DNA of 64,000 nucleotides from Embleya hyalina. GTDB lineage: Bacteria; Actinomycetota; Actinomycetes; Streptomycetales; Streptomycetaceae. The DNA lies in contig NZ_BIFH01000013.1 of assembly GCF_003967355.1 (NCBI RefSeq), positions 802,651-866,650 of the forward strand. Reading direction: 5' to 3'. A model generated the notes under the pieces. That model did not search any database. It was not told the origin of the DNA and worked only from the letters and a program-made list of their open reading frames with translations. The translations under genes were made by a program, and so were the position numbers. Below are positions 62,648-64,000 of this stretch, piece by piece; position 1 is the first letter of the stretch, and the number at the start of each line of letters is the position of its first letter.

Positions 62648-64000
62648 ATGAGTGACGACATCGCCTACGCGAAGATCCACCCCGCGATCGGAGTGGCCCG
62701 GGTGGGCAACAGTACCCGCGACGACGGCTGGTACTACGGCCCCGAGACACCGGACCCGGATCCGATGCCGGCCGGCTCCCTCAAGGACGACACAGGCGCG
62801 TTCAAGCGCCAGGCGGCCCGCTTCCGCCTCTACGGATACGACAGCGCCGGCAAAGTGGTACGCGAACTGACGGCCACCGACGCCGGAGTCGCGATCGAGT
62901 GGGGCGTCCACGTGGCGAACCGGAAGGCCGCCTGGTACGAGTTCAGCCTCGCCCTCGACATCCCCGACATGCAGGGCCACAGCTCACCGAGGCGCAACAA
63001 GGGCATCGACCGCCCCAGCCTGGTCATCGACCCCGGTCGCAAGACCCTGCGCGCCGGCACCGGCCAGAGCGTGGAGTTCACCGGCGGCATGTTCCAGGGC
63101 ATCCCCGTCCCGCTGGGCCGGATGCACACCGACGAGCACGGCCGGCTCGTGGTGCTCGGCGGCTCCGGCCGGTCCGGCGCGAAGAACAACGAGGAACTGC
63201 ACTCGTTCGGCAACAACGACGGCTGGTACGACGACGTCTCGGACGGCCCGGTCACCGCCGCGCTCACCCTGGACGGCCGCCGCATCGAGGTCGAACCCGC
63301 CTGGGTCGTGGTGGGCCCGCCCAACTACGCGCCGGACATCAAGACCGTGCGCACCGTCTACGACCTGCTCCTCGACGTCTTCGTCGGCAACGGACAACTG
63401 CCCCGGCCCACCCCGGTGTCCTTCGAACACCACATCGAGCCCCTGCTGCGCCGCTTCAGCGACCTGCAGTGGGTCAACAAGGGTTTCGCCACCCACTTCG
63501 GCAGCGCCGGCCCGGAGGACTTCACCACCACCGAGCTGCGGCGGCGCCTCTCCCGGCCCGGCAACACCTACCGCGAGCTGCGCCGTCAGGTGTACACCGC
63601 CATGCGCAACTACGAGCGCGACGGACTGGCGCCGATGACCTGGCCGTGGTTCTACGGCGACGGGATGGCCAGTCGCCCCACGTCACCCCGGCAGTACATG
63701 ACCCTGTCGGACCTCCAGATGGACATGCTGCTCAAGTGGTCCGACGGCGCCTTCGTCAGCACCTCCCGGAGCGGCTTCCCGCGCCACCTGGAAGAGGCGC
63801 CCCTCGCCGATCGGCCCGGGCTCCTGGACCGCGCCGCCCTCGACTTCTGCCTCGCCGACGCCTTCCACCCCGGCTGCGAGGTCACCTGGCCGATCCGGTA
63901 CGCGACGATGTTCGCCGAGCCGTTCCGCATCCTGCACCGCGCCGAGGGACAGGCGGAGCCCGACTACGGTGCGGAACTCACACCCGAGAAGGTGCTGGCC
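62648..64000 (+). CDS. LodA/GoxA-type CTQ-dependent amino acid oxidase (3' end off window)
   Basis: 451 codons are open to the window edge. The N-terminus (AYAKIHPAIGVARVGNS) and internal blocks (ELHSFGNNDGWYDDVSDGPVTA, VEPAWVVVGPPNYAPDIKTVRTVYDLLLDV) are diagnostic of the family of L-lysine epsilon-oxidase LodA and glycine oxidase GoxA, which carry a cysteine tryptophylquinone cofactor and release H2O2. In LodA the cofactor Cys and Trp lie near residues 516 and 581, beyond the edge here. A flavoprotein partner (LodB/GoxB) needed to form the cofactor is expected just downstream. GGAAGGA lies about 12 bases before the ATG. Confidence 0.88.
   Translation, partial: MSDDIAYAKIHPAIGVARVGNSTRDDGWYYGPETPDPDPMPAGSLKDDTGAFKRQAARFRLYGYDSAGKVVRELTATDAGVAIEWGVHVANRKAAWYEFSLALDIPDMQGHSSPRRNKGIDRPSLVIDPGRKTLRAGTGQSVEFTGGMFQGIPVPLGRMHTDEHGRLVVLGGSGRSGAKNNEELHSFGNNDGWYDDVSDGPVTAALTLDGRRIEVEPAWVVVGPPNYAPDIKTVRTVYDLLLDVFVGNGQLPRPTPVSFEHHIEPLLRRFSDLQWVNKGFATHFGSAGPEDFTTTELRRRLSRPGNTYRELRRQVYTAMRNYERDGLAPMTWPWFYGDGMASRPTSPRQYMTLSDLQMDMLLKWSDGAFVSTSRSGFPRHLEEAPLADRPGLLDRAALDFCLADAFHPGCEVTWPIRYATMFAEPFRILHRAEGQAEPDYGAELTPEKVLA

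Overview
The window is about 71-72% G+C by eye, with coding frames that have G or C at nearly every third position, GGAGG-type ribosome binding sites, frequent GTG starts, and terminators made of perfect GC stems without T-tracts. The families present (two-domain Lrp regulators, DUF2637 proteins, DUF574 methyltransferases, many secreted proteases) point to a Streptomyces-like actinomycete, possibly Embleya, Yinghuangia or a relative. No rRNA, tRNA, CRISPR array or intact insertion sequence was seen. The density of secreted enzymes and decayed genes fits an accessory region or chromosome arm.

Layout. 1-10300: a peptide-scavenging locus with an Lrp regulator (cut by the window edge), an MlrC-type M81 peptidase, a metal-dependent amidohydrolase/dipeptidase, a penicillin-binding-type serine hydrolase, and an oligopeptide ABC importer whose second permease is fused to its only ATPase. 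10400-12900: a small winged-helix regulator divergent from an alpha/beta hydrolase, then a GNAT acetyltransferase. 12960-18240: M28 and M4 metalloproteases and an unknown secreted protein. 18580-21590: a heme-oxygenase-like diiron (HDO) protein facing a three-gene operon for an EgtD-like amino acid betaine methyltransferase, a HemK-like methyltransferase and a CDGSH iron-sulfur protein. This is the best candidate here for an undescribed pathway. 22660-30530: M14, S1 and S8 secreted peptidases, an MFS exporter, and LysR and SDR genes.

30650-39430: an uncharacterised gene and a catabolic locus (aldehyde dehydrogenase, YtcJ-type amidohydrolase, NCS1 permease, two-domain Lrp regulator, zinc alcohol dehydrogenase) carrying several inverted repeats. 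39430-46950: a gene graveyard with frameshifted and 5'-truncated relics, including an NTPase/TPR-like conflict-type protein and its small companions, a DUF2637 membrane protein, and a 56-bp near-perfect palindrome. 46950-49310: a MarR regulator with a double operator and a DrrAB-like drug ABC exporter. 49430-52740: a tight GntR, PLP dehydratase, dehalogenase-like HAD, RidA and HIT operon. 52890-58620: small secreted proteins, an orphan histidine kinase, a small unknown peptide, a VOC protein and an HSL-type esterase. 58760-64000: an EmrB/QacA exporter divergent from its TetR regulator, a DUF574 methyltransferase, and the start of a LodA/GoxA-type quinone-cofactor amino acid oxidase that runs off the end.

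Start sites were chosen by reading ribosome binding sites and family N-termini. All family assignments rest on recognised motifs, not on database searches.
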